The notes under the pieces are model-generated. The model made no database searches. It was given only the letters and a program-made list of their open reading frames with translations, and had not been told where the DNA came from. A program made the position numbers and the translations under genes. From Rhizobiaceae bacterium (GTDB lineage: Bacteria; Pseudomonadota; Alphaproteobacteria; Rhizobiales; Rhizobiaceae), in the NCBI GenBank assembly GCA_019635775.1, contig JAHBYU010000001.1, forward strand, positions 806,001-870,000: a stretch of 64,000 nt of DNA. Direction: 5' to 3'. Below, piece by piece: positions 36,164 to 44,413 of the stretch. The first letter of the stretch is position 1. Each line of letters begins with the position of its first letter.

Positions 36164-36901
36164 TTAGTAGCCGCCAGTATAGGCCCTGCGCCGCCCGGCG
36201 GCCTGCATGTAGTCGATCATCGTGATGAAGTCGAAGACGTGACGTCCGGTCGCGCGCTGCACGGCGGCGGCATAAGGCGGCAGGTTGGAGCATTCGAGGA
36301 GGATCGCGCCGATCTCGGGATGCTCCTCCACCAGCTTGATTGCGCGCTCGACCACTTCCTTCTCGACAGCGTCGGAATCCAGCGATCCCTTTTCATCGAG
36401 GATGCCGTGTCTGAAGGCGGGAGCATCCTCCATCCCCGCAATGTGCACGGGCCTGGACGGGACGGGATAGGCCTCTTCCAGCAGGGAAGGCAGCAGTCTC
36501 GCCTTGTTTGCGCAGATGACGCCGATTGATGCACTAGGAGCCAGCGTCGATGCAATGAACGGCAGTTGCAGCAGGCTCGACAGCATGACCGGAATATCGA
36601 GCGCCGCCGCGACTTCCTTCTGGAACAGCAGCATGTAGCCGCAATCGCTGGTAATCGCCTTGACCCCGTAGTCACGCAGTTTGCGCGCGGCCGCGATGAC
36701 GGCAGGCGCCATCGACTTGTCGCCCTCATTGACCAGCTTGTCGATCGTCACGTCGTAGATCGTTTCGTAGAGGACCGGGTAATTGTAGGTCGAGGCGTTG
36801 CCCACGTCGCCCGGCGGGAACGGATTGAGGCAGGCGATCAGCAACACGCCGATCTCATGGCCGTAGCTTTGGGCGTTCGGCCTTGCTTCATAAACTGGCA
36901 T
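36164..36901 (-). CDS. Asp/Glu racemase-family protein, copy 1
   Basis: A 245-residue protein of the Asp/Glu/hydantoin racemase superfamily, with the two catalytic-type cysteines in SDCGYM (Cys87) and LECSNLPPYA (Cys204) and the N-terminal GVLLIACLNPFPPGDVGN strand. Members interconvert amino acid stereoisomers without PLP; some act as hydantoin/allantoin racemases or maleate isomerases. It ends 6 bp from the convergent lrp gene and is divergent from the second DapA-family gene. A partner of the same family lies at 38185-38892. Confidence 0.85.
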   Translation of the reverse strand: MPVYEARPNAQSYGHEIGVLLIACLNPFPPGDVGNASTYNYPVLYETIYDVTIDKLVNEGDKSMAPAVIAAARKLRDYGVKAITSDCGYMLLFQKEVAAALDIPVMLSSLLQLPFIASTLAPSASIGVICANKARLLPSLLEEAYPVPSRPVHIAGMEDAPAFRHGILDEKGSLDSDAVEKEVVERAIKLVEEHPEIGAILLECSNLPPYAAAVQRATGRHVFDFITMIDYMQAAGRRRAYTGGY

Positions 36902-36958
36902 AGTCTGGACCCTGCACAAATGATTGAGGATGAGGTGCAGGGTTTGAACGATTCAAGC

Positions 36959-36985
36959 AAGCGTTTCAATTTAAATTATACGCTT
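36959..36985. promoter_or_regulatory. AT-rich inverted repeat in the racemase-dapA divergent region
   Basis: AAGCGT (36959-36964) and ACGCTT (36980-36985) flank the palindrome AATTTAAATT (36968-36977). The 249-bp region (36902-37150) is strikingly AT-rich against its surroundings and separates two divergent catabolic genes, so it is a good candidate for the operator and promoters of both. Confidence 0.5.
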
Positions 36986-37150
36986 TCATTTTTATGCATA
37001 TTGCATCAGCGGACATCACCAAACCTGCTTTCCCTATTGGCGCGGTCTCTGAATCGCGTTGACCAATGGCCATTTCAAATGTATGTTTAAATCACCTGAT
37101 AGAGGCGGCAATGAATCGAGCTTGCCGCAAACCAAAGGACATCGTCGACT

Positions 37151-38092
37151 ATGACCAGGAAGCGCCTTGAGGGCTCCTTTGTTGCCATGATCACGCCGTT
37201 CAATTCGGACGGGAGCGTCGACTATGCCGCCTTCGAGGAACTGTTCAAGTTCCAGCAGGACAACGATACTGCTGCGGTATTTCTTCTGGGCTCCACCGGC
37301 GAAAGCTCGATGCTCAGCGGCGAGGAGCGCCGCCAGATCATCACGCGCACCGCGAAGATGAAGACCGGCAGCATGCAGTTCTACTACGGTTGCACGGGCG
37401 GCGACACGGCCGCGACGATCGACATGCTGCGCTTCGCCAAGGGCGAGGGCGCCGATGGCGCGATCCTCACCGCACCGTCCTATATCTGCGCTTCGGAATC
37501 GGACATCGAAGCCTATTTCATGGAGGCTGCGGACTCGATCGATATGCCGATGGGCATCTACAACAATCCTCCGCGCGTGAAGACGGATCTCGGGCACGAG
37601 GCGCTGCTGCGGCTCTTCAATCATCCGAACTACGTGGTTCACAAGGAATCGACCGCCCGGGTGGGTCAGGTTGCGCAGGTTCTGGCCGGCAATCCCGACG
37701 TGTCGGTCATGTGCTGCGATTCCCCCAATCTGGGCTTGGTCGTCCCGACCATGACGCTCGGCGGCCACGGGACGGCGAACATGACCGGTAATATCGCGCC
37801 GGCCGAAATCGCCGCCATGTCGAAGCCCTGCAAGACCGGCGAAGACATGATGGCGTTCCGCGAGAGCTACATGAGGCTTCTGCCGCTGCTGCACTACACC
37901 TATTCGGCTATCAACCCTGTAGCGGTGAAGTCGCTGATGCGCGCCATGGGTCTGCCGTCCGGCGATCTGCGCCGTCCGCTGACGGCCCTCAAGGGCCCGG
38001 CGCTCGACCGCGGCGTGGAGATCGTCAACCAGCTCGGCCTGCTCGGGAAGTACAATCTGTCCAAGCAGGATCTGCCGGTCGCGGCCGAGTAG
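37151..38092 (+). CDS. DapA-family lyase/dehydratase, copy 2
   Basis: A 313-residue paralogue of the gene at 33108-34049 with the same motifs: LGSTGESSMLS, GIYNNPPRVKTDL and YVVHKEST with the Schiff-base lysine. The two proteins are nearly identical from about residue 125 to 265 and differ more at both ends, suggesting related but possibly distinct substrates. It is transcribed from the AT-rich divergent region and ends at a strong terminator, so it may be a single-gene unit. Confidence 0.9.
   Translation: MTRKRLEGSFVAMITPFNSDGSVDYAAFEELFKFQQDNDTAAVFLLGSTGESSMLSGEERRQIITRTAKMKTGSMQFYYGCTGGDTAATIDMLRFAKGEGADGAILTAPSYICASESDIEAYFMEAADSIDMPMGIYNNPPRVKTDLGHEALLRLFNHPNYVVHKESTARVGQVAQVLAGNPDVSVMCCDSPNLGLVVPTMTLGGHGTANMTGNIAPAEIAAMSKPCKTGEDMMAFRESYMRLLPLLHYTYSAINPVAVKSLMRAMGLPSGDLRRPLTALKGPALDRGVEIVNQLGLLGKYNLSKQDLPVAAE
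37622..37939 (+). repeat. Gene-conversion region shared with the first DapA-family gene
   Basis: Exact matches to the first copy at 37622-37698 (77 bp) and 37760-37939 (180 bp), interrupted by a segment with many synonymous differences. Confidence 0.9.
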
Positions 38093-38112
38093 CAATGCTG
38101 TTTTCCAGCATC

Positions 38113-38147
38113 GCCGGGAGGGCGTCGTTTTTCCTCCCGGCTTTTTT
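38113..38147 (+). terminator. Rho-independent terminator after the second DapA-family gene
   Basis: GCCGGGAGG (38113-38121) pairs with CCTCCCGGC (38133-38141) and is followed by six T residues (38142-38147). Confidence 0.92.
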
Positions 38148-38184
38148 GTGTGTGGCTTGCGCCGGATCGAATTGAACCCAAGGC

Positions 38185-38892
38185 ATGATGATGGATACGT
38201 CGCGACGCCCTGTCGGCATACTCGCCTTGGATACCACTTTCGAACGGATTCCAGGTGACGTCGGCAACACTCAAACCTGGGACTTTCCGGTCGTCTACCG
38301 CATCGTCCGGGGCGCCGACCCTCTTCGCGTCATAGACGGAGAGGCGGAAGGGTTGCTCGACGCATTCATCGAGGCGGGGCAGCAGCTTGTCGATCAGGGA
38401 TGTGTAGCGATCGCGACCACATGCGGCTTCCTCTCGCTCTATCAGGAGCAGCTTTCCGCGGCGCTGAGCGTACCCGTCGCCACGTCCAGCCTTCTGCAGA
38501 TCCCGTTGGTCGAGCGGCTCATGCCCCGGGGACAGACGGTCGGTGTAATCACAATGGATGCCGCACGATTGACGCCCCGCCACATGAAGGCGGTGGGTGT
38601 GGATTGTGACGTCACGCTCGAAGGGCTTTCGCGCAACGGCGTCTTCTGGCGCATGGTCACGCAGGACACGAAAGCGGACCCGATCGCGTTGCGCGATGAG
38701 GTTATCGAGGCTGGAGCGCGACTTCTGGCCCGCCAGCCGAACATCGGCTCGATCGTTCTCGAATGCACCAACATGCCTCCCTTTTCGGCCGCGCTTGCAA
38801 AGGCGTCCGGATTGCCGGTGTTCGATGTCGTGAGCCTGGTGAAGTGGCTTGCAGGAGCCATCGCTCCACATGACTTTGCCTCGGCGGGGTAA
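38185..38892 (+). CDS. Asp/Glu racemase-family protein, copy 2
   Basis: A 235-residue superfamily member with Cys80 (TTCGFLS) and Cys194 (LECTNMPPF) and the same GDVGN motif near the N-terminus as the copy at 36164-36901. The proteins are clearly related but diverged. Three ATG codons in a row begin the frame; AAGG lies seven bases before the third (38191), which is the likeliest start. It sits 5 bp upstream of the flavoprotein subunit gene, so it is probably the first gene of the dehydrogenase operon and may feed it the right stereoisomer. Confidence 0.85.
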   Translation: MMMDTSRRPVGILALDTTFERIPGDVGNTQTWDFPVVYRIVRGADPLRVIDGEAEGLLDAFIEAGQQLVDQGCVAIATTCGFLSLYQEQLSAALSVPVATSSLLQIPLVERLMPRGQTVGVITMDAARLTPRHMKAVGVDCDVTLEGLSRNGVFWRMVTQDTKADPIALRDEVIEAGARLLARQPNIGSIVLECTNMPPFSAALAKASGLPVFDVVSLVKWLAGAIAPHDFASAG

Positions 38893-38897
38893 GCCGG

Positions 38898-40001
38898 GTG
38901 GCGCGCGCTATCGTCATCGGAGGAGGCATCGTCGGCATTTCGATCGCACTCGGGCTGGCCGATGCCGGGCTGGAGGTGACCGTCCTCGATGGCGACGACG
39001 CCGACACCCGTGCTTCCTATGGAAACGCCGGCCTGATCTGGGTGCAGAGCAAGGGCGTGGACCACTTGCCCTACGCCCGGTTGTCGCGGTGGTCGGCGGC
39101 GCTCTGGCCGGGGTTTGCAGGCGAGTTGCTGGAAGCCACCGGCATAGATGTCGAATACACCCGCCAGGGTGGGATGAGCTTTTGCCTCGACGAAGCCGAA
39201 GTTGCGGCGCGGCGCGCCATGGTGGCAAAGGTCGCCGCGATCCTCGGTGAAGAGAACGACGTGGAGTTCGTCGACGGTTCATTCGTCCGCGAGCGCATGC
39301 CTGACGCCGGGCCTGCGGTCCTAGGCGCCAGCTGGTGCCCAAGCGACGGCCACGTGAACCCGCTTCTGCTTATGGGCGCGCTGCGCCAGCTCGCTCAGGC
39401 GAGGGGCGCGACGATAATCACTAACCGCAAGGCGACCCGCATCGGGATGGATGGTTCGCACCTGACCGTCTATGGCGACGGATATGCGATGCGGGCCGAC
39501 CGTGCCGTGGTGGCGGCCGGCCTTGCAACCGGCGCGATTGCCGCCACCGCGGGAATGACGGTGCCGATCCGGCCGATACGCGGACAGGTCGTCGTGACGG
39601 AGCGGATTGCCCCGCGGATGGAAATCGCCACAACGACCACCCGTCAGGCGCGCGCCGGCAGCATGATCTTCGGGAACAGCCACGAGGACATAGCAACTCC
39701 GGGAACGACGCTGCCCGTCATCGCATCGCATGCGCAGCGCGCTATCGCGGAGTTTCCTTTCCTGGCTTCTGTTCGTGTGTTGCGAAGCTGGGGCGGCATA
39801 CGTGTCATGCCGCGTGATGGAATGCCGGTCTATGCCTCATCAAAGACCTGTCCTGGCGCCTATGCCGTCGCCTGCCATAGCGGCATCACGCTAACCGCGG
39901 TGCATGCGAAGGTCATTGGTGCCGCGATGGCCGCGGGCAAACTTCCGGCGGACGTTTCCACTCTCACAGACGAGCGCTTCGATGCTGTTGCGGCAACTTG
40001 A
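38898..40001 (+). CDS. DAO-family FAD subunit of a three-component amino acid dehydrogenase
   Basis: A 367-residue D-amino-acid-oxidase-fold flavoprotein starting at GTG 38898. It has the FAD motif AIVIGGGIVGISIALGLADAG, the STGNAGL-like loop SYGNAGLIWVQ and the C-terminal FAD loop around GITLTAVHAKVIGAAM. Combined with the next two genes it has the subunit set of HcnABC (glycine to cyanide), of LhpBEF-type D-hydroxyproline dehydrogenases and of opine oxidases. It would hold the substrate site. It overlaps the ferredoxin-like gene by 20 bp. Confidence 0.87.
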   Translation: MARAIVIGGGIVGISIALGLADAGLEVTVLDGDDADTRASYGNAGLIWVQSKGVDHLPYARLSRWSAALWPGFAGELLEATGIDVEYTRQGGMSFCLDEAEVAARRAMVAKVAAILGEENDVEFVDGSFVRERMPDAGPAVLGASWCPSDGHVNPLLLMGALRQLAQARGATIITNRKATRIGMDGSHLTVYGDGYAMRADRAVVAAGLATGAIAATAGMTVPIRPIRGQVVVTERIAPRMEIATTTTRQARAGSMIFGNSHEDIATPGTTLPVIASHAQRAIAEFPFLASVRVLRSWGGIRVMPRDGMPVYASSKTCPGAYAVACHSGITLTAVHAKVIGAAMAAGKLPADVSTLTDERFDAVAAT

Positions 40002-40260
40002 CGAAAGCCGCGCACGGCTCACCATCACCGTGGACGATCGACCTTTGCAGGCTTTCGCCGGCGAGACGATTGCCGCCTGCCTGCTGAGCAACGGCGTTAC
40101 ATTTACGAGGCTCACACCGGGCGGCGCGAGGCGCGCTCCCTACTGCCTGATGGGCGCATGTTTTGAATGCACCATGACGGTCGACGGTCGCACCAACGTC
40201 CAGACCTGCCTCCGGCTGGCCGAAGACGGCATGGTTGTCGAGCGGACGCGCACGCCATGA
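39982..40260 (+). CDS. Small [2Fe-2S] subunit of the amino acid dehydrogenase
   Basis: A 92-residue ferredoxin-like protein with ligands Cys55, Cys60, Cys63 and Cys76 (APYCLMGACFECTMTV ... QTC). It corresponds to HcnA/LhpF-type subunits that carry electrons between the two flavoproteins. The ATG at 39982 lies inside the end of the DAO subunit gene, and its TGA overlaps the next ATG by 4 bp, so the three genes are translationally coupled. Confidence 0.9.
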   Translation: MLLRQLDESRARLTITVDDRPLQAFAGETIAACLLSNGVTFTRLTPGGARRAPYCLMGACFECTMTVDGRTNVQTCLRLAEDGMVVERTRTP

Positions 40261-41642
40261 GTTTGCGCCATTTCAACCTTGCGATTGTCGGTGCCGGACC
40301 TGCGGGCATGGCGGCAGCCGTCGAGGCCCGCCGGCACAATCTTTCCGTTGCGGTGCTCGACGATCAGCCCGCCGCGGGCGGACAGATACTGCGCGGCATC
40401 ACGACGTCGGGCCGCCCGGACTATGAGAAATGGGGCGGGCCGTTAGCGGAAGCGTTCGAGTCCTGTGGCGCTGAACACATCAGAGGCGCTGCGGTCTGGG
40501 GGCGGGAAGACTCGCTGCTGCTCTACAGCCGGCAAGGCAGGACTGAGAGCATCGAAGCTGACGGCGTCATCCTCGCGACAGGCTCGATGGAGCGGCCCTG
40601 CGTCGTCCCCGGCAACACGCTTCCGGGTGTCGTCACCGTTGGTGCGCTGCAGTCGCTGCTGAAGGGAAGCGGCTGTGTGCCGGCGGGCGATTTCGTGCTC
40701 GCAGGCAACGGCCCGCTGTTGCTGCTGTGCGCGGTGCAGTTGGCGGACGCCGGGGCTAAGGCCTCGGCGATTGTGCAGACTACGCCAGGGTCACGCTTTC
40801 GATCCTCCCTGTGGAAGGCTCCAGGCCTGCTCTTCGATCCGGCTCTGCTGGTTAAAGGGCTCGGTCTCATGGCGCGGATTCGCAGGCATGGCATTGCGGT
40901 TTATGGCGAGGCTGGCAACATTCGCATCGAGGGGGCCGACCGCGTTTCCACAATTCGATTCGAGTCGAAAGGCCGGAAAGCGGAACTGCTGGTCGAAATG
41001 GTGGCCCTGCATGACGGCGTCGTGCCGAACGACAATCTCGCGATTTCTTTCGGGGCGCAGGCGCGCTGGAACGAGAACCTCGCCTGCTACCAGTTGCTGA
41101 TGGATAGCGACACGAAGGTTGCGGCGCTGGAAAATGTGTGGGCGGCCGGCGACATGGTTGCGATCTATGGCGGCTATCAGGCATCGATTACCGGAAGGCT
41201 GGCGGCGCTCGACGCATGTCTCGACCTCGGCTTCCTGTCTCCGGCTTATTATCGCTCGATCCGGGAACCCCTGGCGAGCAAGCGCCGCCGTCTGCTTGTG
41301 GCGCGGCATTTCGTCGATGCCTACTACGCTCCGACGCTGCTGCCCGCGACTGCCGCCGACGACGCTTTGCTATGCCGCTGCGAAGAGGTGAGTGTCGGCG
41401 CAATTCGCGATAGGATTGCTCAGGGGGTGGACGGCACGCGCGCCATAAAAGCCGCGACGCGCTGCGGAATGGGTCCGTGCCAGGGACGGCAATGTACGGT
41501 GTCGCTCGCAAGTATGCTGGGGCATGATCGCCCGCGGTCTTCGTTTGCCCGTCCAAGCCTGCGATTTCCGGCCCGCCCGATCACGGTGGCGGAACTCGCG
41601 CAAAGCCATCAGGGTATTTCCCATACAGGCTCCGACAGCTAG
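40257..41642 (+). CDS. Pyridine-nucleotide-disulfide-type FAD subunit with BFD-like [2Fe-2S] domain
   Basis: A 461-residue flavoprotein with the FAD motif LAIVGAGPAGMAAAVEA (residues 9-25), ATGSMERP, a second dinucleotide fold and WAAGDM near the FAD flavin end. A C-terminal bacterioferritin-associated-ferredoxin-like domain carries Cys373, Cys375, Cys403 and Cys408 (LCRC ... RCGMGPC). This is the HcnB/LhpE/OoxA-type subunit. The ATG at 40257 overlaps the ferredoxin gene stop. The complex is expected to pass electrons to the respiratory chain. Confidence 0.9.
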   Translation: MSLRHFNLAIVGAGPAGMAAAVEARRHNLSVAVLDDQPAAGGQILRGITTSGRPDYEKWGGPLAEAFESCGAEHIRGAAVWGREDSLLLYSRQGRTESIEADGVILATGSMERPCVVPGNTLPGVVTVGALQSLLKGSGCVPAGDFVLAGNGPLLLLCAVQLADAGAKASAIVQTTPGSRFRSSLWKAPGLLFDPALLVKGLGLMARIRRHGIAVYGEAGNIRIEGADRVSTIRFESKGRKAELLVEMVALHDGVVPNDNLAISFGAQARWNENLACYQLLMDSDTKVAALENVWAAGDMVAIYGGYQASITGRLAALDACLDLGFLSPAYYRSIREPLASKRRRLLVARHFVDAYYAPTLLPATAADDALLCRCEEVSVGAIRDRIAQGVDGTRAIKAATRCGMGPCQGRQCTVSLASMLGHDRPRSSFARPSLRFPARPITVAELAQSHQGISHTGSDS

Positions 41643-41780
41643 GCGAAGGCACATTACAGCGGTTTCCCGGTCAGTAACAATCCAAGCAATTGACTGTTTC
41701 AATCAGTTGTTTTACTCCTTCGGCAACGGCGGTTGCCGTCCTTGTTTGGTGTTGCGGGCATTTTCCCGGGGGTCTTTGTG

Positions 41781-42962
41781 ATGAAAGTTGCCGACTTCGC
41801 AGATCTGGAAGTTGGGCGGGAGTTTCTGGCCTCCCGCACGGGTTCGAAATGGTGTCGCTATCCCGCAGAGGTGATCCCGTCATGGATAGCGGAGATGGAC
41901 TTCCTCCCGCCTGATGGCGTGCAGGACGCGGTCATGCGTCTGGTCGCGAAACGGGACTTCGGTTACGCGCGCCGCCCGCTGATGCCAGCCGAGCGGCAGG
42001 TCGGTGCCGCCTTTGCCCACCGCATGAAGGAACGCTTCGGCTGGGAGATCGAAGAGACGTCCACGCAGGCGGTGACGGACCTGCGGCAGGGCACGATTGC
42101 TGCAATCCTCGCTTTTTCAAAACCGGGCGAGCATATCGCGGTGCATACGCCGTGCTATGGCCCGTTTCGTGAGGCGATCGAGGAATCGGGTCGTCAGATC
42201 GTCGAGATTCCGATGCTGCAAGCAGAGGCAGGGTTTGTCCCCGACATGGATGCCTTGCGAAACGCTCCGGCCGACCTGCGGATGCTGATCCTTTGCAATC
42301 CGCAGAATCCGACCGGCCGTGTTTTCACGTGCGCCGAACTGGAGGAGATCGGCTCGATCGCGATTGCGCGCGACCTGATCGTCTTCTCAGACGAGGTGCA
42401 TGCGGATTTCGTCTATGACGGCCATACACACATCCCGTTCGCCTCGCTCGGCGAGGATATCGCCGCACGTACGATCACCGCCAACTCGCCGGGCAAGAGC
42501 TTCAACATTGCGGGACTGCGATGCGGGGTCATTCATTTCGGCACGCCGGCGTTGCGCGACCGCTTCTATCAGCGAGTCCCGCGCCTGCTGCTCGGTCGTC
42601 CGTCGGCCGTTTCGATCGATGCCGCAGTCGCGGCCTGGACGGTGTGCCAGCCCTGGCTCGACCGCATCATGGCACTGCTCGATCGCAACCGCAGGCTCGT
42701 GGTCGAAACAATCCGGGAGCGCATGCCGAAGCTGAATGTCTTCATGCCTGAGGCAAGCTTCCTTGCCTGGATCGACTGCCGCGAACTCGGCTGGGATCGG
42801 CCTGCTGCTTCCGTTTTTCTCGATGAGGCGGGCATAGCGTTCAGCCCTGGCGAGTCCTTCTGCGCGCGGCATGAGGGCTTTGTCCGGCTGAACTTCGGTG
42901 CGTCCGGGGAGGTCTTGCGCGACAAGCTTGCCCGGATGGAAAAACTCATAAACGCCCAGTAA
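41781..42962 (+). CDS. PatB/MalY-family PLP enzyme (C-S lyase or aminotransferase)
   Basis: A 393-residue fold-type I PLP enzyme. It opens with the PatB/MalY signature (SKWCRYPAEVIPSWIAEMDF), then has LCNPQNPTGRVFT, the cofactor aspartate in FSDEVHADFVYDG and the PLP lysine in ANSPGKSFNIAGL (Lys239). The family cleaves cystathionine and other S-substituted cysteines to thiol, pyruvate and ammonia; some members are aminotransferases. The 138-bp gap before it could hold its own promoter. It is followed 15 bp later by an aldehyde dehydrogenase gene. Confidence 0.87.
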   Translation: MKVADFADLEVGREFLASRTGSKWCRYPAEVIPSWIAEMDFLPPDGVQDAVMRLVAKRDFGYARRPLMPAERQVGAAFAHRMKERFGWEIEETSTQAVTDLRQGTIAAILAFSKPGEHIAVHTPCYGPFREAIEESGRQIVEIPMLQAEAGFVPDMDALRNAPADLRMLILCNPQNPTGRVFTCAELEEIGSIAIARDLIVFSDEVHADFVYDGHTHIPFASLGEDIAARTITANSPGKSFNIAGLRCGVIHFGTPALRDRFYQRVPRLLLGRPSAVSIDAAVAAWTVCQPWLDRIMALLDRNRRLVVETIRERMPKLNVFMPEASFLAWIDCRELGWDRPAASVFLDEAGIAFSPGESFCARHEGFVRLNFGASGEVLRDKLARMEKLINAQ

Positions 42963-42977
42963 TTTCATACAAAGATT

Positions 42978-44411
42978 GTGAGCGGCATGTACCCACAACC
43001 ACAGATATTTATCGGCGGGAGCGAGCGCGAAACCCGCGAATACGGCTCCGACATCATCATGAATCCCGCAACCGGTGTGCAGATTGCAACGCTGCCGATT
43101 GCTGACGCCGACGATGTGGAAGCCGCGATCGCAGCCGCTGAAGCTGCTTTCCCCGGCTGGAGCGAGACTGCGCCCGTTCAGCGCGCCCGGGTTCTGGCCG
43201 ATACCGCAAATCTGATCCGTCAACACTCGGATGAGTTGGCCCGGATGCTGACGCTGGAGAACGGCAAGCCGCTTGCCGAGGCCAGGGGCGAGGTGGGCGC
43301 GGCTGCCGATGTCTTCGACTGGTTTTCGGGTGAGGCGCGGCGCGCGTATGGCCGTATCATTCCAAGTGCGGTCAACACCAGAATGCTGGCGATGAAGGAG
43401 CCGGTGGGTGTGGTGGCGACGCTGTCGCCCTGGAACTTCCCGATCGTCACGGCGGTCAAGAAGATCGCGCCCGCACTTGCCGCCGGATGCACCGTCATCA
43501 GCGTTCCCGCCAAGGAAACGCCCGGTGCGGTTCTGGCGATCGCAAGATATCTCCATGAAGCCGGCCTGCTGGCCGGTGCGCTTAACGTCATCACGGGGCG
43601 TCCGCGTGACATCGTTTCAAGGCTGATGGCTGCGCCTCAGGTCTCCAAGCTTTCCTTCACCGGCTCCACTCCCGTCGGCCGTCAACTCGCGAGACAGGCT
43701 GCCGATGGGCTGAAGCGCCTGACGATGGAGCTGGGCGGTCATGCCCCGGTGATTGTCATGGATGACGTAGACGTGGAGCGCGCCCTTGACCTGTCGGTCA
43801 CGGCCAAGCTCAGAAACGCCGGCCAGGTCTGCACGTCCGCCACGCGCTTTTACGTGCACAAGAAAGTCTACGACGACTTCGTCACGGGTTTTGCAAGGCG
43901 GGCCGCCGAAATTCGCGTCGGCGACGGCATGGACGCCGGCACGCAGATGGGACCGCTTTCCAACAAGCGTCGTCCGGCCGCGATGCAGCGACTTGTCGAC
44001 GATGCCGTCTCCTGCGGCGCCAGGCTCGCGGCCGGCGGCTCGGATATCGAGGGGCAGGGCTATTTCTTCCAACCGACCGTTCTGGCAGACGTGCCAGCCA
44101 ATGCTGCAGCGATGCAGGAAGAGCCGTTCGGGCCGCTCGCACTGGTGGCGCCGTTCAGCGATATCGACGAGGCGATCAACGCGGCAAACAGCGTGCCTTA
44201 TGGGCTTGCTGCCTATGCGTTGACGGACAATGCGCGCTCTTCGCATCGGATCGCAAAGGGATTGAGGTCCGGTGTCGTCGGCATCAACACCTTCCAGGCC
44301 AGTTCCGCCGAAACGCCCTTCGGCGGGATCAGGGACAGCGGCTACGGTGTTGAGGGCGGTATTGAGGGGATGGACTCTTATCTCGTCACCAAGTTCGTTC
44401 ACGAGCACTAG
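42978..44411 (+). CDS. Succinate/ketoglutarate semialdehyde dehydrogenase-like aldehyde dehydrogenase
   Basis: A 477-residue NAD(P)-dependent aldehyde dehydrogenase with TLSPWNFP (residues 149-155), the general base Glu251 in MELGGHAP and the catalytic Cys285 in NAGQVCTSATRF. It is closest in pattern to succinate-semialdehyde and 2-ketoglutarate-semialdehyde dehydrogenases. The usual cofactor-binding lysine of the KPA motif is replaced by valine (ISVPAKETP, about residue 177). Start is GTG 42978 or ATG 42987. It lies 2 bp before a GMC gene, so the two are co-transcribed. Confidence 0.88.
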   Translation: MSGMYPQPQIFIGGSERETREYGSDIIMNPATGVQIATLPIADADDVEAAIAAAEAAFPGWSETAPVQRARVLADTANLIRQHSDELARMLTLENGKPLAEARGEVGAAADVFDWFSGEARRAYGRIIPSAVNTRMLAMKEPVGVVATLSPWNFPIVTAVKKIAPALAAGCTVISVPAKETPGAVLAIARYLHEAGLLAGALNVITGRPRDIVSRLMAAPQVSKLSFTGSTPVGRQLARQAADGLKRLTMELGGHAPVIVMDDVDVERALDLSVTAKLRNAGQVCTSATRFYVHKKVYDDFVTGFARRAAEIRVGDGMDAGTQMGPLSNKRRPAAMQRLVDDAVSCGARLAAGGSDIEGQGYFFQPTVLADVPANAAAMQEEPFGPLALVAPFSDIDEAINAANSVPYGLAAYALTDNARSSHRIAKGLRSGVVGINTFQASSAETPFGGIRDSGYGVEGGIEGMDSYLVTKFVHEH

Positions 44412-44413
44412 GG

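Noticed and set aside
36950-37090. AT-rich stretch as a possible attachment site or island border
   Set aside because: No integrase, tRNA gene or direct repeat accompanies it; a promoter region between divergent genes explains it.
33623-37848. Two almost identical 60-codon minus-strand frames (33623-33805 and 37666-37848)
   Set aside because: They are antisense to the gene-conversion tract of the two DapA-family genes; their similarity only reflects the shared plus-strand sequence.
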